Positions 13,063 through 23,809 of a stretch of 64,000 nt of DNA are shown in pieces; within the stretch, counting starts at the first letter, position 1; each line of letters begins with the position of its first letter. Source of the DNA: Arthrobacter cryoconiti (GTDB lineage Bacteria > Actinomycetota > Actinomycetes > Actinomycetales > Micrococcaceae); contig NZ_JAJJBU010000029.1 of the NCBI RefSeq assembly GCF_020905375.1, positions 1 to 64,000 of the forward strand. Direction: 5' to 3'. The translations under genes were made by a program, and so were the position numbers. Below the pieces are notes generated by a model. It was given only the letters and a program-made list of their open reading frames with translations. It was not told the DNA's origin and did no database searches.

Positions 13063-13626
13063 GTGGCAACGACTAACGACATTAAGAACGGCACCGTTCT
13101 CAAGCTTGAGGGACAACTGTGGAACATCATTGAGTTCCAGCATGTTAAGCCTGGCAAGGGCGGAGCGTTTGTCCGCACCAAGATGCGCAATATCCTGTCC
13201 GGCAAGGTTGTCGATAAGACGTTCAATGCAGGCCTGAAGATCGAGACCGCGACGGTCGATCGCTCTGACTACCAGTACTTGTACCAAGACGGTGAAGACT
13301 ACGTTTTCATGGATACCCACAATTATGACCAACTGACCGTCACTGGTAAGACGGTCGGGGACGCCACCAACTTCATGCTGGAAAACCTCAACGTGACGAT
13401 TGCTCTGCATGAAGGTAACCCTCTTTACCTTGAATTGCCGCCGTCCGTGCAGTTGCGCATCACCTACACGGAGCCGGGCCTACAAGGTGACCGATCCTCG
13501 GCAGGTACTAAGCCCGCCACGGTGGAAACAGGCTATGAAATTCAGGTTCCCTTGTTCGTTGAGAACAACACCCTGGTTAAGGTTGACACTCGAGACGGCA
13601 GCTACCTGGGACGTGTCAGCGAGTAG
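13063..13626 (+). CDS. efp: Translation elongation factor P
   Basis: Relieves ribosome stalling at polyproline. The 187-residue protein has the three-barrel layout; the tip lysine is K32 in the KPGKGG loop (29-34). The [11 protein letters not shown] segment is the typical EF-P signature of the last domain. The start is GTG with AAGAGG upstream. Its stop overlaps the nusB start by one base, so the pair is co-translated, an arrangement common in actinobacteria. Confidence 0.97.
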   Translation: MATTNDIKNGTVLKLEGQLWNIIEFQHVKPGKGGAFVRTKMRNILSGKVVDKTFNAGLKIETATVDRSDYQYLYQDGEDYVFMDTHNYDQLTVTGKTVGDATNFMLENLNVTIALHEGNPLYLELPPSVQLRITYTEPGLQGDRSSAGTKPATVETGYEIQVPLFVENNTLVKVDTRDGSYLGRVSE

Positions 13627-14072
13627 TGGCAAGCAGTCAACCCAACCCCTCAGGTAAGCCGAATTCGGCTCGCAGCAAAGCTCGCCGTCGTGCCTTGGAT
13701 ATTTTATTTGAGTCGGAGCAAAGAAATGTCACCGCATTTTCAGCCCTGACGGCACGGCGTGAGAAGACCGATCAGATCATCAACCCTTACACGGTAGAGC
13801 TGGTGGAGGGTGTCACGTCAATGCAGGAAGTCATTGACGAGCACCTCCAGACCTACTCGCAGGGATGGACGCTGGAGAGAATGCCCGCCGTGGACCGCAT
13901 TATCTTGCGCCTCGGAGCTTGGGAACTGTTGTTCAATGACGACGTCCCGGACGCGGTTGCTGTCAGCGAAGCCGTGGAATTGGCGAAGGTCCTCTCCACG
14001 GATGAGTCCCCGCAGTTCGTCAATGGACTGTTGGGTCGTCTTCAGCAGATCAAACCGACCCTCCTCGCGTAG
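13626..14072 (+). CDS. nusB: Transcription antitermination factor NusB
   Basis: All-helical RNA-binding protein of 148 residues that with NusE binds boxA and supports rRNA antitermination. The N-terminal RSKARRRALDILFE and C-terminal FVNGLLGRL segments are characteristic. GTG start shares one base with the efp stop. Closed by the long hairpin at 14120-14179. Confidence 0.95.
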   Translation: MASSQPNPSGKPNSARSKARRRALDILFESEQRNVTAFSALTARREKTDQIINPYTVELVEGVTSMQEVIDEHLQTYSQGWTLERMPAVDRIILRLGAWELLFNDDVPDAVAVSEAVELAKVLSTDESPQFVNGLLGRLQQIKPTLLA

Positions 14073-14119
14073 ATCGTTCACGGCGAACCGAGTCGATTCA
14101 GGAAGACCTTAGTCACTTG

Positions 14120-14179
14120 AACTGAGCCGCAGTACGTGCATGAAAACGCCTTGTTTTCAGCACGTACTGCGGCTCAGTT
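14120..14179. terminator. 27-bp hairpin between convergent nusB and prsW-like gene
   Basis: Left arm 14120-14139 and right arm 14160-14179 are perfect 20-base inverted repeats; inside them TGAAAAC (14141-14147) pairs with GTTTTCA (14153-14159), leaving one bulged A and a 5-nt loop. It lies between two converging genes and can serve both strands. There is no clean U tract on either side, so it may act as a U-less terminator. Confidence 0.75.
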
Positions 14180-14195
14180 GTTTAAACGGGCATAT

Positions 14196-15536
14196 TTATG
14201 GGTGGAACTGCTGGGCCTGCCATAGGGCACTTTGGTGCTTTCCGAGGAGTTCGCTGCGCGTGGCCTCAGACTTACGCAGCAGGCTGAGCTCAAGTGACTG
14301 CTCCGCAGCAAATCGTTTGGCCCGGGACGTTCCAGGTAATCCATTGGCGTCAACTAACAACCGCTGGCGTGTGAAGGCTAGACGTGTTGCCAGCCTGATG
14401 AATTCTTTCATTGTTGCCGCTGCACCGAAGGATTTTGACCATGCCAAGGCACGACGGCGGCCTGCCCCGGAAGCCAGCATCGGTACTTCTTGGGAACTGA
14501 ACCAGCCCGAGGGTACGTAGTCAGAAAGCCTGCTGCGCGTTAGCTTGGCCTCTGAGCGGCGCAGGAAGATGATACTGAGGATGAACCCAGCGAAAAGAGG
14601 AACCTGGAGTACCAGGTACAGCAGGAGGAAGTTACCTCCGATGAACGTCAGGCTATTCCAAAGACCGTGCAAGAGCATCGCCGGGACCAGTCCAAGGACC
14701 CAAGCGCACAGCACCATGATGGTTCCGCCGTGACGTGCAGCGTAACCAACACAGGCACCGAGTGCGCCCGTGAACATCACATGCGCAAAGGGGGACATGA
14801 GCCCGCGCAGGATGAAAATACCCACCAAGCCGCCAGCGTTCCCGTCACTCTCCGTCAGTGCCTGGCCAAAGTAGAGGATGTTTTCGGTGAAAGCAAAGCC
14901 AGCAGCAATGATTCCCGCATACACAACACCGTCGATAGGGCCATCGAATGTGCGCCGCCGTAGGAAAAAAAGTACAAGAACACCAGCACCCTTGCAGAAC
15001 TCTTCCACGAGTGGCGCCTGCAGTACGGCGCCTACCATGTCTGGATCTGCAGATGAGTTTGAGGCCATCAACACCGGCTGCACCCAGCTACCGACAACCA
15101 GCGTGGTCACTACGGCCATACCTGCGCCCCAGCAGAAGCCGAAGAAGAGTGCGGACTTAGGCTCAGGCTCCCAGCGGTCAACCCAGATCAGGGTCAGCAC
15201 ACAGATGGCCAACGGAATCAGCGCTAAAGCGCCGCAGATCAGAAAGACGTTGATACCAATAGCAACGGCGAAGAAGGCCAAGATTCCAAAGGTCAGCAGC
15301 GCTATCAGGCACAACAAGATGACATTCGTTACTCGCAGGCCTGTCCCTTTAGACGAGCGATTCCGTGGGGCCTTCGCATTGCTCGTCCAATAATCCGGTG
15401 ATGGTTGTTGCCAGGGTTGCGTTGTTTGGGGTTGGCCCTGTTGTTGCCAGGGTTGCGTCGCTTGGGGTGCTTGTGTTGCGTGCGGTTGGCTTGGTTGCTG
15501 CCAATGCTTGTTTTGCCAGCCACTCGGATCAGTCAT
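14196..15536 (-). CDS. PrsW-family intramembrane metalloprotease
   Basis: Protein of 446 residues. A Gln/Pro-rich N-terminal tail of about 65 residues (repeats of PWQQ) is followed by around eight hydrophobic segments. PrsW/CAAX-protease-like motifs are visible: VEEFCKG with paired glutamates, FTEN, and conserved histidines in SPFAHVMFTG and LLHGLWNS. A charged cytoplasmic C-terminal tail of roughly 90 residues follows the last segment. Relatives in Bacillus cleave an anti-sigma factor; no anti-sigma gene is adjacent here. The ATG lies 6 nt behind TAGGCT, so the mRNA is probably leaderless. Confidence 0.85.
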   Translation of the reverse strand: MTDPSGWQNKHWQQPSQPHATQAPQATQPWQQQGQPQTTQPWQQPSPDYWTSNAKAPRNRSSKGTGLRVTNVILLCLIALLTFGILAFFAVAIGINVFLICGALALIPLAICVLTLIWVDRWEPEPKSALFFGFCWGAGMAVVTTLVVGSWVQPVLMASNSSADPDMVGAVLQAPLVEEFCKGAGVLVLFFLRRRTFDGPIDGVVYAGIIAAGFAFTENILYFGQALTESDGNAGGLVGIFILRGLMSPFAHVMFTGALGACVGYAARHGGTIMVLCAWVLGLVPAMLLHGLWNSLTFIGGNFLLLYLVLQVPLFAGFILSIIFLRRSEAKLTRSRLSDYVPSGWFSSQEVPMLASGAGRRRALAWSKSFGAAATMKEFIRLATRLAFTRQRLLVDANGLPGTSRAKRFAAEQSLELSLLRKSEATRSELLGKHQSALWQAQQFHP

Positions 15537-15542
15537 GGCTCA

Positions 15543-15548
15543 AGCCTA
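15543..15548 (-). promoter_or_regulatory. -10 box of leaderless promoter for the prsW-like gene
   Basis: On the minus strand TAGGCT is followed by exactly 6 nt and the ATG at 15536. No Shine-Dalgarno sequence precedes the ATG. Confidence 0.45.
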
Positions 15549-15694
15549 AAGGTAGTGTCACCCCTCTCCAAGAACTCCGGATTTCCACAAAGAAGGCGGC
15601 TCTCCAAGATCTCCAAATTGGAGGCTGCCGGCAGTGGAGCGCGTCAGAGGCTGAACCGAATTTACGCGCGGCAGAACGCTGACGTTCCTTGTGA

Positions 15695-15700
15695 TAGTTT
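15695..15700 (+). promoter_or_regulatory. Candidate -10 box for the pyr operon
   Basis: TAGTTT fits TANNNT and would start the transcript near 15707, leaving a leader of about 54 nt that contains the whole PyrR-type hairpin. No strong -35 element is visible. Confidence 0.3.
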
Positions 15701-15726
15701 TGAAAGCGCAAACATCCTTTTAATTC

Positions 15727-15753
15727 CGTCCTGTGAGGCGGGGAAAGGGGACG
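15727..15753 (+). promoter_or_regulatory. PyrR-type RNA binding hairpin over the pyrR ribosome binding site
   Basis: CGTCC (15727-15731) pairs with GGACG (15749-15753). The apical region reads TCCTGTGAGG, which fits the PyrR-binding consensus UCCNGNGAGG known from Bacillus anti-antiterminators and mycobacterial leaders. The purine-rich ribosome binding site (15740-15750) lies inside the hairpin, 8 nt or so before the pyrR ATG. There is no downstream terminator, so binding by PyrR with UMP would most likely block translation rather than cause termination. Confidence 0.75.
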
Positions 15754-15760
15754 CGAGAAA

Positions 15761-16369
15761 ATGAATAGCCCCTCAACACCATCTGAGGACGCCCCATTCA
15801 ACGCAGAGCCTGTGATTGTGTCACGCGTGGTCCTAACGGCCGCTGACATCGACCGTGCGTTGACTCGTATCGCCTATGAAATTCTGGAAGCGAACAAGGG
15901 CTCAGCAAATCTGTTGCTGCTTGGAATTCCACGCCGTGGCTACCCACTGGCCCAACGTCTGGCTAATAAACTGGCCGCCACGGACCCCAGCATCGATGCC
16001 GCGGCCATTGTGGGCCAACTAGACGTCACAATGTTTCGTGATGATCTTGCCCATCAACCCACCCGAGCCCCCCAACGCACCCGAGTTCCGGTCTCTGGCA
16101 TTGACAATAAAGTTATTGTGCTCGTTGACGACGTCCTGTATTCCGGGCGCACTATCCGTGCCGCGTTGGATGCACTTGTAGACCTGGGTCGTCCCCAGGC
16201 AGTGCGCTTGGCGGTGCTCGTAGACAGAGGCCACCGCGAACTGCCCATCCGCGCAGACCATGTGGGCAAGAACTTACCCACTTCCTCCACCGAAAAGGTT
16301 CGAGTCCGCTTAGCGGAGATCGATGGGCCAACGGTGCGGGATGAAGTTGTAATCGAGGCCGGCATATGA
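15761..16369 (+). CDS. pyrR: Bifunctional pyr operon regulator / uracil phosphoribosyltransferase PyrR
   Basis: RNA-binding regulator with a phosphoribosyltransferase fold, 202 residues. The PRPP loop is [18 protein letters not shown], and the [10 protein letters not shown] and [14 protein letters not shown] segments are typical. The first 20 residues are a polar extension. It is the first gene of the operon it is expected to control, with the RNA target just upstream of its own start. The stop overlaps pyrB by 4 nt. Confidence 0.96.
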   Translation: MNSPSTPSEDAPFNAEPVIVSRVVLTAADIDRALTRIAYEILEANKGSANLLLLGIPRRGYPLAQRLANKLAATDPSIDAAAIVGQLDVTMFRDDLAHQPTRAPQRTRVPVSGIDNKVIVLVDDVLYSGRTIRAALDALVDLGRPQAVRLAVLVDRGHRELPIRADHVGKNLPTSSTEKVRVRLAEIDGPTVRDEVVIEAGI

Positions 16370-17400
16370 GGCATCTTTTAGATACCGAAGACCTCAGCCG
16401 GGACCACGCAGTCCAGATCTTGGATACTGCTCAAGAGATGTCCGCGGTGGGGGAGCGTGAGGTTAAGAAACTGCCAGCGCTGCGGGGGCGCACCGTCGTG
16501 AACCTGTTCTTTGAGGACTCAACCCGCACCAGAATCTCATTCGAAGCCGCAGCCAAACGCCTCTCTGCCGACGTCATCAATTTCACTGCCAAGGGTTCTT
16601 CAGTCTCCAAAGGAGAATCTCTAAAGGATACGGCGCAAACTCTTGAAGCCATGAGTGCAGATGCCGTTGTCATCCGGCACTGGGCATCCGGTGCTCCGGC
16701 GCGGCTTGCCAACTCTGGCTGGATCGACGCAGCGGTCATCAATGCCGGTGATGGTACCCACGCCCACCCCACCCAGGCGCTCCTTGATGCCTTTACCATG
16801 CGGTCACATTGGTCCAAGCTGTCGGGGATTCCTTCCGTAGGTGCAGATCTAAAGGGAATGCGAATCATCATTGCCGGGGATGTTTTACATTCCCGGGTAG
16901 CCCGGTCCAACGTATGGCTGCTGCGCACTTTGGGCGCGCATGTCACCCTCGTTGCCCCACCCACATTGCTGCCCGTCGGCGTCGAGCACTGGCCGTGCAA
17001 GGTCAGCTATGACCTGGACGCCACACTCGAGGCTGGCGTGGACGCCATTATGATGCTGCGAGTTCAGGCGGAACGGATGAAAGCATCCTTCTTCCCTTCC
17101 ACAAGGGAATACGCCCGACGATGGGGTTTCGACGATGCCAGGCTCGCTACCTTGGACCGGCTAAATCTCAAAGACACCATCATCATGCACCCGGGGCCCA
17201 TGAACCGCGGACTTGAAATCTCTTCAGCCGCTGCGGATTCAGTGCGATCCACAGTGCTAGCCCAGGTCCGCAACGGTGTTTCGGTCAGAATGGCTGTCTT
17301 GTACCTGCTCCTGGCAGGGGAAATTCGTGACCCACAGCCCAACTCAAAACAAAACCCCACAGCACCGGCCACAGCAATGCCAGCAAAGGATAATTCATGA
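16366..17400 (+). CDS. pyrB: Aspartate carbamoyltransferase catalytic subunit
   Basis: Forms N-carbamoyl-L-aspartate, the committed step of pyrimidine synthesis. The 344-residue protein has the carbamoyl-phosphate loop [13 protein letters not shown] and the [17 protein letters not shown] motif. No pyrI follows. The C-terminus extends about 20 residues beyond the core with a T/A/P-rich tail. Coupled by ATGA overlaps to pyrR and pyrC. Confidence 0.97.
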   Translation: MRHLLDTEDLSRDHAVQILDTAQEMSAVGEREVKKLPALRGRTVVNLFFEDSTRTRISFEAAAKRLSADVINFTAKGSSVSKGESLKDTAQTLEAMSADAVVIRHWASGAPARLANSGWIDAAVINAGDGTHAHPTQALLDAFTMRSHWSKLSGIPSVGADLKGMRIIIAGDVLHSRVARSNVWLLRTLGAHVTLVAPPTLLPVGVEHWPCKVSYDLDATLEAGVDAIMMLRVQAERMKASFFPSTREYARRWGFDDARLATLDRLNLKDTIIMHPGPMNRGLEISSAAADSVRSTVLAQVRNGVSVRMAVLYLLLAGEIRDPQPNSKQNPTAPATAMPAKDNS

Positions 17401-18740
17401 GCTCCGCACGTTACCTGATTCGTTCGGCGTCTATTCTCGGCGGGGAACGAGCGGACATCCTCATTCAAGGTGGCATCATCACGGCTCTTGGGGAGGATCT
17501 GGGCAATGAGGTGATCGGTGATGCCACGGTAATAGATGCGAGGACTCTTATCGCCCTGCCTGGCATGGTTGACCTGCATACTCACCTCCGCGAGCCTGGC
17601 CGCGAAGATGCGGAGACCGTTGAGAGCGGTACACGTGCCGCAGCCTTGGGCGGCTTCACCGCGGTGCACGCTATGGCAAATAGTTCCCCTGTCGCCGACA
17701 CAGCCGGAGTAGTGGAGCAGGTGTACTCCTTAGGCCGGGAATCTGGCTGGGTGGATGTGCGGCCCGTGGGCGCTGTGACTGTAGGTCTTGCCGGAAAACA
17801 GCTTGCTGAGCTCGGTGCCATGGCCGATTCCCGGGCTCGCGTCCGAGTTTTCTCAGACGATGGAATCTGCGTCAGCGATCCTGTGATGATGCGTCGGGCC
17901 TTGGAATACGTCAAGGCGTTCGACGGCGTTATCGCCCAGCACGCACAGGAGCCGCGCCTCACCGAAGGCGCTCAAATGAACGAGGGCAAGGTATCAGCTG
18001 TTCTCGGTCTAGCAGGCTGGCCTGCCGTTGCCGAGGAATCCATCATCGCCCGTGATGTCCTACTGGCCCAGCACGTAGATTCTCGCCTTCACGTGTGTCA
18101 TGTCTCCACAGCTGGTTCGGTTGAGATTATCCGTTGGGCCAAGGAGCGTGGCATTAACGTCACAGCGGAAGTTACCCCGCACCACCTTTTGCTGACGGAG
18201 GAACTGGTCCGTAGCTATAACCCGGTCTACAAGGTCAACCCGCCGCTACGCGCTGATTCCGATGTTCAAGCACTCCGCAAAGCCCTAGCTGATGGAACCA
18301 TTGACATAGTTGGTACTGACCACGCCCCGCACCCCAGTGAGGCCAAGGAATGCGAGTGGGCAGCCGCAGCCATGGGCATGACCGGTCTGGAGACAGCACT
18401 CTCCGTGGTCCAGGAAACCATGATCGAAACCGGCCTGATGTCGTGGGCTGACTTTGCTCGTGTCACGTCCACGACGCCGGCCAAGATAGGCAGGGTAGTC
18501 GATCAAGGAAGGCCCTTGAATGTGGGTGAGCCAGCCAACATTGTGCTCGTTGACCCGGCCGCGCGCAGGGCCGTGGACCAAACGCTCATGGCTACTAAGG
18601 GTCGGAACTCACCCTTCGCTGGCATGGAACTGCCTGGCAAAGTGGTCGCCACGTTCTTCCATGGGCACCCCACCGTGCTCGATGGCCGACTGAATACTCC
18701 ACGAAGACTTCAGGGTGCTACCCAGACAGGTGGGAACTGA
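17397..18740 (+). CDS. pyrC: Dihydroorotase
   Basis: Zinc amidohydrolase of 447 residues closing carbamoyl-aspartate to dihydroorotate. The metal ligands are H61 and H63 in [10 protein letters not shown], with further ligand histidines in RLHVCHVST and the catalytic Asp in GTDHAPHP. Length fits class I dihydroorotases. It overlaps pyrB by 4 nt and the following gene by one base. Confidence 0.97.
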   Translation: MSSARYLIRSASILGGERADILIQGGIITALGEDLGNEVIGDATVIDARTLIALPGMVDLHTHLREPGREDAETVESGTRAAALGGFTAVHAMANSSPVADTAGVVEQVYSLGRESGWVDVRPVGAVTVGLAGKQLAELGAMADSRARVRVFSDDGICVSDPVMMRRALEYVKAFDGVIAQHAQEPRLTEGAQMNEGKVSAVLGLAGWPAVAEESIIARDVLLAQHVDSRLHVCHVSTAGSVEIIRWAKERGINVTAEVTPHHLLLTEELVRSYNPVYKVNPPLRADSDVQALRKALADGTIDIVGTDHAPHPSEAKECEWAAAAMGMTGLETALSVVQETMIETGLMSWADFARVTSTTPAKIGRVVDQGRPLNVGEPANIVLVDPAARRAVDQTLMATKGRNSPFAGMELPGKVVATFFHGHPTVLDGRLNTPRRLQGATQTGGN

Positions 18741-19300
18741 TGGGGGAGCGGACCGTACCTGCAATTTTGACCATGCTACTTGTGGTGGTCGTCTTTGGAC
18801 TTATGTGGTGGGGCTGGCGCAGCAAGCTCAAACGTCAATCGGATGTGGCTCCCTTGCCCGTGGTTCCGGACGATCTAGGGACGCCCACCATGAGCGTTTC
18901 GGGTCAGTACGTGGTTACTACCAGCGCCGGTGACTGGCTGGACCGGATCGCTGTGCACGGCCTTGGTATCCGTACTAGAGCAACTCTGGACGTTTACCCC
19001 GGCGGCATCTTGATTGCCCGGACTGGTTCCGCTGACATATACATCGCTGCGGACGAACTGCGCGAGATCACGACGCAAAGCGGTATGGCCGGAAAATTTG
19101 TGGAAAAGGAAGGCCTGGTGGTCATCACCTGGGTGCTAGGCGCTCTAGACGTCGACACAGGATTTAGAACCACTGAAGCCGAAGCCAAGAGGCCTTTGGT
19201 TAATACCTTGAGAGAACTGCTTGGCTCCGACGCCGACCAAGCCGACAACACACAGACACCTGACGCAGACATCAGCAGAAAGAACAATGAGAATGAGTGA
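18740..19300 (+). CDS. PH-like domain membrane protein within the pyr operon
   Basis: Protein of 186 residues with one N-terminal transmembrane segment (about 8-28), a linker, and a beta-rich domain (about 55-150) resembling the PH-like domain proteins found at this spot in Micrococcaceae. A polar tail ends in NNENE. Its ATG shares one base with the pyrC stop and its end overlaps carA, so it is translated with the pathway genes. No catalytic motif is seen; its role in pyrimidine synthesis is unknown. Confidence 0.7.
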   Translation: MGERTVPAILTMLLVVVVFGLMWWGWRSKLKRQSDVAPLPVVPDDLGTPTMSVSGQYVVTTSAGDWLDRIAVHGLGIRTRATLDVYPGGILIARTGSADIYIAADELREITTQSGMAGKFVEKEGLVVITWVLGALDVDTGFRTTEAEAKRPLVNTLRELLGSDADQADNTQTPDADISRKNNENE

Positions 19301-20474
19301 AGCAACCATGCCTGCACAGGCAGTTCTGGTCTTAGAAGACGGCCGCACGTTTCGTGGCACCAGCTACGGGGCAATCGGCACTACCTTGGGTGAAGCAGTC
19401 TTCACTACTGGGATGACCGGCTATCAGGAAACACTGACTGATCCGTCCTACGCCCGCCAGCTGATCGTCCAAACGGCACCCCATATTGGCAACACCGGAG
19501 TCAACTCCTCAGACAACGAGTCTTCCAGGATCTGGGCCGCTGGTTACATAGTGCGCGACGCTGCTCGTCGGCCCTCTAATTGGCGTTCTGAAGGAACCTT
19601 GGATGGCCAGCTCACCGCCGAGGGAATCGTCGGTATTCAAGGTGTTGACACCCGGGCCATCACGCGTCACCTGCGCGAACGCGGTGCCATGAAAGCCGGT
19701 ATCTTTTCCGGTGCCGATGCCGCCCGCTCAGAGGCTGAACTCCTCGTTGCCGTCAAAGCCCAACCGTCCATGGAGGGTTTGGAACTGGCGCAGGAAGTCA
19801 GCGTAACGCAAACTTACGTCGTCGAGCCTTCCGATCATGGTTGGGAAGGTGAGACGAAATTCACCATCGCCGCATTGGACCTGGGAATCAAGGGGATGTC
19901 GCCCCAACGCTTTGCCGAACGCGGCGTGCGCGTGCACGTCATGCCGGCGGGATCCACATTTGAAGAAGTCCAGGCCGTCAACCCGGATGGAGTGTTTCTC
20001 TCCAACGGTCCCGGGGACCCTGCAACGGCCGATGCCCAGGTTGCGCTGTTGCGAGAAGTCCTAGACTCGCGCACACCGTTCTTTGGTATCTGCTTCGGCA
20101 ACCAGATCCTTGGCCGAGCCCTAGGCTTTGGTACCTACAAGTTGCGCTACGGTCACCGGGGTATCAATCAACCGGTCCTGGATCGCTCTACCGGCAAGGT
20201 TGAGATCACGAGCCAAAATCATGGCTTCGCCGTTGACGCCCCCAAAGATGGCCCGGTAACCGCCCCGGAGGCACGCTTCGGCCGTGTTGAAGTTAGTCAT
20301 GTCTCCCTCAACGACGACGTCGTAGAGGGTCTGGCGTGCCTGGATGTGCCTGCTTTTTCCGTCCAGTACCATCCTGAGGCAGCCGCGGGCCCACACGACT
20401 CCGCCTACCTGTTTGACCGTTTTATAGACCTGATGGCCGGCAACGCCGCGACGAAGACTGAGGAAAATAAGTAA
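19293..20474 (+). CDS. carA: Carbamoyl-phosphate synthase small subunit
   Basis: Glutaminase subunit of 393 residues supplying ammonia to CarB. The class I amidotransferase nucleophile is C267 in FFGICFGNQ, with partner VQYHPEA near the C-terminus. Start choice is uncertain: ATG at 19293 is used (8-nt overlap with the preceding gene); ATG at 19287 or 19308 are in frame. The stop overlaps carB by one base. Confidence 0.96.
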   Translation: MSEATMPAQAVLVLEDGRTFRGTSYGAIGTTLGEAVFTTGMTGYQETLTDPSYARQLIVQTAPHIGNTGVNSSDNESSRIWAAGYIVRDAARRPSNWRSEGTLDGQLTAEGIVGIQGVDTRAITRHLRERGAMKAGIFSGADAARSEAELLVAVKAQPSMEGLELAQEVSVTQTYVVEPSDHGWEGETKFTIAALDLGIKGMSPQRFAERGVRVHVMPAGSTFEEVQAVNPDGVFLSNGPGDPATADAQVALLREVLDSRTPFFGICFGNQILGRALGFGTYKLRYGHRGINQPVLDRSTGKVEITSQNHGFAVDAPKDGPVTAPEARFGRVEVSHVSLNDDVVEGLACLDVPAFSVQYHPEAAAGPHDSAYLFDRFIDLMAGNAATKTEENK

Positions 20475-23400
20475 TGCCGCAGAGAGAAGATCTGAAGTCC
20501 GTTCTGGTTATTGGTTCCGGGCCCATCGTCATTGGTCAGGCCGCCGAGTTTGACTACTCAGGCACACAGGCGCTGCGAGTGTTGAAGGAGGAGGGCCTGC
20601 GGGTAATCCTCGTCAACTCCAATCCTGCGACGATCATGACCGACCCCGAGTTTGCCGACGCCACCTATATTGAGCCGATTACGCCCGAGGTAGTTGAGAA
20701 GATCATTGCCAAGGAACGCCCCGACGCGATTCTTCCCACGCTCGGCGGTCAGACAGCGCTGAACACGGCGATTGCCTTGGATAAGGCTGGCGTCTTGGCC
20801 AAATACGACGTCGAACTGATCGGTGCGAACATCGCCGCCATCGAACTCGGTGAGGACCGCGAAAAGTTCAAGGGTGTTGTAGCGCGCTGTGGCGCCGAAT
20901 CAGCTCGCAGTCACATTATCCATACGCTTTCCGAAGCGCATGTAGCGGCCGAGGACCTCGGATATCCGATGGTAGTGCGGCCATCATTCACCATGGGAGG
21001 CCTAGGCTCCGGATTGGCGTACACGCCCTCTGATCTCGATCGGATCGTCGGGCAAGGCCTGCAATACAGCCCCACTACGGAAGTTCTTTTGGAAGAGAGC
21101 ATCCTTGGGTGGAAGGAATACGAGCTGGAGATGATGAGGGACAAGAACGACAACGTCGTCGTAGTCTGTTCCATCGAGAATTTTGATCCCGTAGGTGTCC
21201 ACACGGGTGACTCCATCACGGTAGCCCCGGCCATGACGTTGACCGACCGCGAATACCAGAACCTGCGCAATATCTCGATCGCCGTCATTCGAGAAGTAGG
21301 TGTTGACACGGGCGGTTGCAATATCCAATTTGCCATTGAGCCAGATACCGGGCGCGTGGTCGTTATTGAAATGAACCCGCGCGTCTCCCGTTCCTCTGCA
21401 CTAGCTTCCAAGGCGACCGGTTTCGCCATTGCCAAGATCGCCACAAAACTGTCCTTGGGCTATACCTTGGATGAGATTCCCAACGACATCACGCAGAAGA
21501 CGCCAGCCTCATTTGAGCCTGCTCTTGACTATGTTGTTGTCAAGGTGCCCCGCTTCGCTTTCGAGAAGTTCCCGGCCGCGGACCCCACCCTGACCACCAC
21601 CATGAAGAGTGTTGGAGAGGCAATGGCCCTGGGCCGTAACTTCACCGAAGCCCTGCAGAAAGCGCTGCGTTCATTAGAACAAAAGGGTGCCAGCCTGGAT
21701 TTCAGTTCGGTAAACGCCTTGGATGTCCCGGATTTGATCGAGGCTTCCAAACGGCCGACCACTGAACGCCTGTCACAAGTCCAGCGAGCTCTTTTAGGTG
21801 GGGGCAGTGTGGAAGAACTCTACGCGGCCACCGGGATCGACCCCTGGTTCCTTGACCAGCTGGTGCTCTTGAACGAGGTTTCAGAAACAATCCGAACCTC
21901 TGCGGCGTTGACGCCGGAGATGTTGAAACTGGCCAAACGTCATGGTTTCTCCGACGCCCAGATCGGCTCGCTGACGTTCAACTCTGAAGCTGTGGTGCGA
22001 GGGGTGCGCCAGGCATTGGCTATCCGCCCGGTCTACAAGACCGTGGACACCTGTGCGGCGGAATTCAACGCCTACACCCCCTATCACTACTCTTCCTACG
22101 ATGAAGAGGACGAGATTGCGCTGCATGAAAAGCCCTCTGTCATCATCCTCGGCTCAGGTCCCAACCGGATTGGCCAGGGTATTGAGTTCGATTATTCTTG
22201 TGTCCATGCCTCGATGGCACTCCGGAAGGCCGGCTACGAGACCGTTATGGTCAACTGCAACCCGGAAACAGTTTCCACTGACTACGATGTCTCTACACGA
22301 CTCTACTTCGAGCCACTGACACTAGAAGACGTACTGGAAGTCATTGCGGCAGAAGAACGCACCGGCGGCGTCATGGGTGTCTTTGTTCAGCTTGGCGGCC
22401 AAACACCACTGAAGCTGGCTCAAGAACTTGCCGACGCCGGCGTGCCGATTCTTGGTACCTCACCGGAAGCAATCGACCTAGCTGAGCACCGTGGCATGTT
22501 CTCACGCGTTCTCGACGAAGCCGGGCTGATCTCGCCGAAGAACGGCACCGCCGTCTCCTTCAACGATGCCAAAAAGATCGCCGATGAAATCGGATACCCC
22601 GTGCTGGTACGCCCGTCATACGTTCTCGGTGGGAGGGGCATGGAGATCGTCTACGATGAGGCCCATCTGTCTCGCTATATCAAGAACGCCACGGAAATCA
22701 CCCAAGCACACCCCGTGCTGATTGACCGTTTCTTGGAGGATGCGATCGAAATTGACGTCGATGCTCTCTTTGACGGCAAGGACATGTACTTGGGCGGAAT
22801 CATGGAGCACATTGAAGAAGCCGGGATTCACTCCGGTGACTCCGCGTGTGTCCTGCCTCCGATCACTTTGGGTAAGGACGTTCAGGAGAGGGTCCGTAAG
22901 GCCACCCGAGCTATCGCTGAAGGAGTAGGCGTCCGGGGCCTGATAAATATTCAGTTCGCCTTGGCGGCAGATATTTTGTATGTGCTAGAAGCTAACCCGC
23001 GCGCTTCACGAACTGTGCCGTTCGTTTCAAAGGCCACCGGAGTGCAGATGGCTAAGGCGGCCGCGCTGATCGGTGTAGGGGTTTCGATCGCCCATTTGAG
23101 GAGCGTCCATCACATTCTCCCGGAGGTCGGCGACGGCGGTACCTTGCCAGATAGTGCCCCTGTAGCAGTCAAAGAAGCTGTCATGCCGTTTAGTCGCTTC
23201 CGGACTCCCGAAGGACACGTTGTGGACTCGCTCTTGGGCCCGGAAATGCGATCTACAGGCGAAGTCATGGGCATTGACAAGCACTTTGACACAGCCTTCG
23301 CCAAGAGCCAGGCAGCGGCAAACGGGGCTCTTCCGGTCTCCGGAAAGGTGTTCGTCTCCGTTGCCAACCGGGACAAGCGCTCCATCATCATGGCGGTCAA

Positions 23401-23809
23401 GCGCCTAGTCGATCTTGGTTATGAGATTGTCTCCACCGGAGGAACCGCGGACGTACTTCGCCGCAACGGCATCGCGTCCAGTACGGTGCGCAAGATCAGT
23501 GAAGAACGCCCCGCAGCTGGGGAAAGTTCTAGTAAGGAAAACGATGGCGGCGAAAGCATTGTGGACCTGATCAACAACGGCGAAATCGATATGATCTTCA
23601 ACACCCCGACGGGCGGTCAAGCACGTGGTGACGGGTACGAGATCCGAGCTGCCGCCGTGTCCAACGGCAAGCCGTGCATCACTACAGTGGCCGAGTTCAA
23701 CGTAGCCGTCCAAGCCATGGAGGCGCTCCGCACTTACGAATGGGACGTGACGAGTTTGCAGGAGCACGCGAAGGTCCTGCGGGCCGGACAGGCGGCACAG
23801 CGTGGCTGA
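20474..23809 (+). CDS. carB: Carbamoyl-phosphate synthase large subunit
   Basis: Synthetase subunit of 1111 residues with two homologous ATP-grasp halves: the first begins with [21 protein letters not shown], the second with [21 protein letters not shown] around residue 560. The C-terminal MGS-like allosteric domain (about 940-1095) carries [13 protein letters not shown], where UMP binds in the E. coli enzyme. An insert rich in S/K/E/N near residue 1020 is a small length variation. It overlaps pyrF by 8 nt. Confidence 0.98.
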   Translation: MPQREDLKSVLVIGSGPIVIGQAAEFDYSGTQALRVLKEEGLRVILVNSNPATIMTDPEFADATYIEPITPEVVEKIIAKERPDAILPTLGGQTALNTAIALDKAGVLAKYDVELIGANIAAIELGEDREKFKGVVARCGAESARSHIIHTLSEAHVAAEDLGYPMVVRPSFTMGGLGSGLAYTPSDLDRIVGQGLQYSPTTEVLLEESILGWKEYELEMMRDKNDNVVVVCSIENFDPVGVHTGDSITVAPAMTLTDREYQNLRNISIAVIREVGVDTGGCNIQFAIEPDTGRVVVIEMNPRVSRSSALASKATGFAIAKIATKLSLGYTLDEIPNDITQKTPASFEPALDYVVVKVPRFAFEKFPAADPTLTTTMKSVGEAMALGRNFTEALQKALRSLEQKGASLDFSSVNALDVPDLIEASKRPTTERLSQVQRALLGGGSVEELYAATGIDPWFLDQLVLLNEVSETIRTSAALTPEMLKLAKRHGFSDAQIGSLTFNSEAVVRGVRQALAIRPVYKTVDTCAAEFNAYTPYHYSSYDEEDEIALHEKPSVIILGSGPNRIGQGIEFDYSCVHASMALRKAGYETVMVNCNPETVSTDYDVSTRLYFEPLTLEDVLEVIAAEERTGGVMGVFVQLGGQTPLKLAQELADAGVPILGTSPEAIDLAEHRGMFSRVLDEAGLISPKNGTAVSFNDAKKIADEIGYPVLVRPSYVLGGRGMEIVYDEAHLSRYIKNATEITQAHPVLIDRFLEDAIEIDVDALFDGKDMYLGGIMEHIEEAGIHSGDSACVLPPITLGKDVQERVRKATRAIAEGVGVRGLINIQFALAADILYVLEANPRASRTVPFVSKATGVQMAKAAALIGVGVSIAHLRSVHHILPEVGDGGTLPDSAPVAVKEAVMPFSRFRTPEGHVVDSLLGPEMRSTGEVMGIDKHFDTAFAKSQAAANGALPVSGKVFVSVANRDKRSIIMAVKRLVDLGYEIVSTGGTADVLRRNGIASSTVRKISEERPAAGESSSKENDGGESIVDLINNGEIDMIFNTPTGGQARGDGYEIRAAAVSNGKPCITTVAEFNVAVQAMEALRTYEWDVTSLQEHAKVLRAGQAAQRG

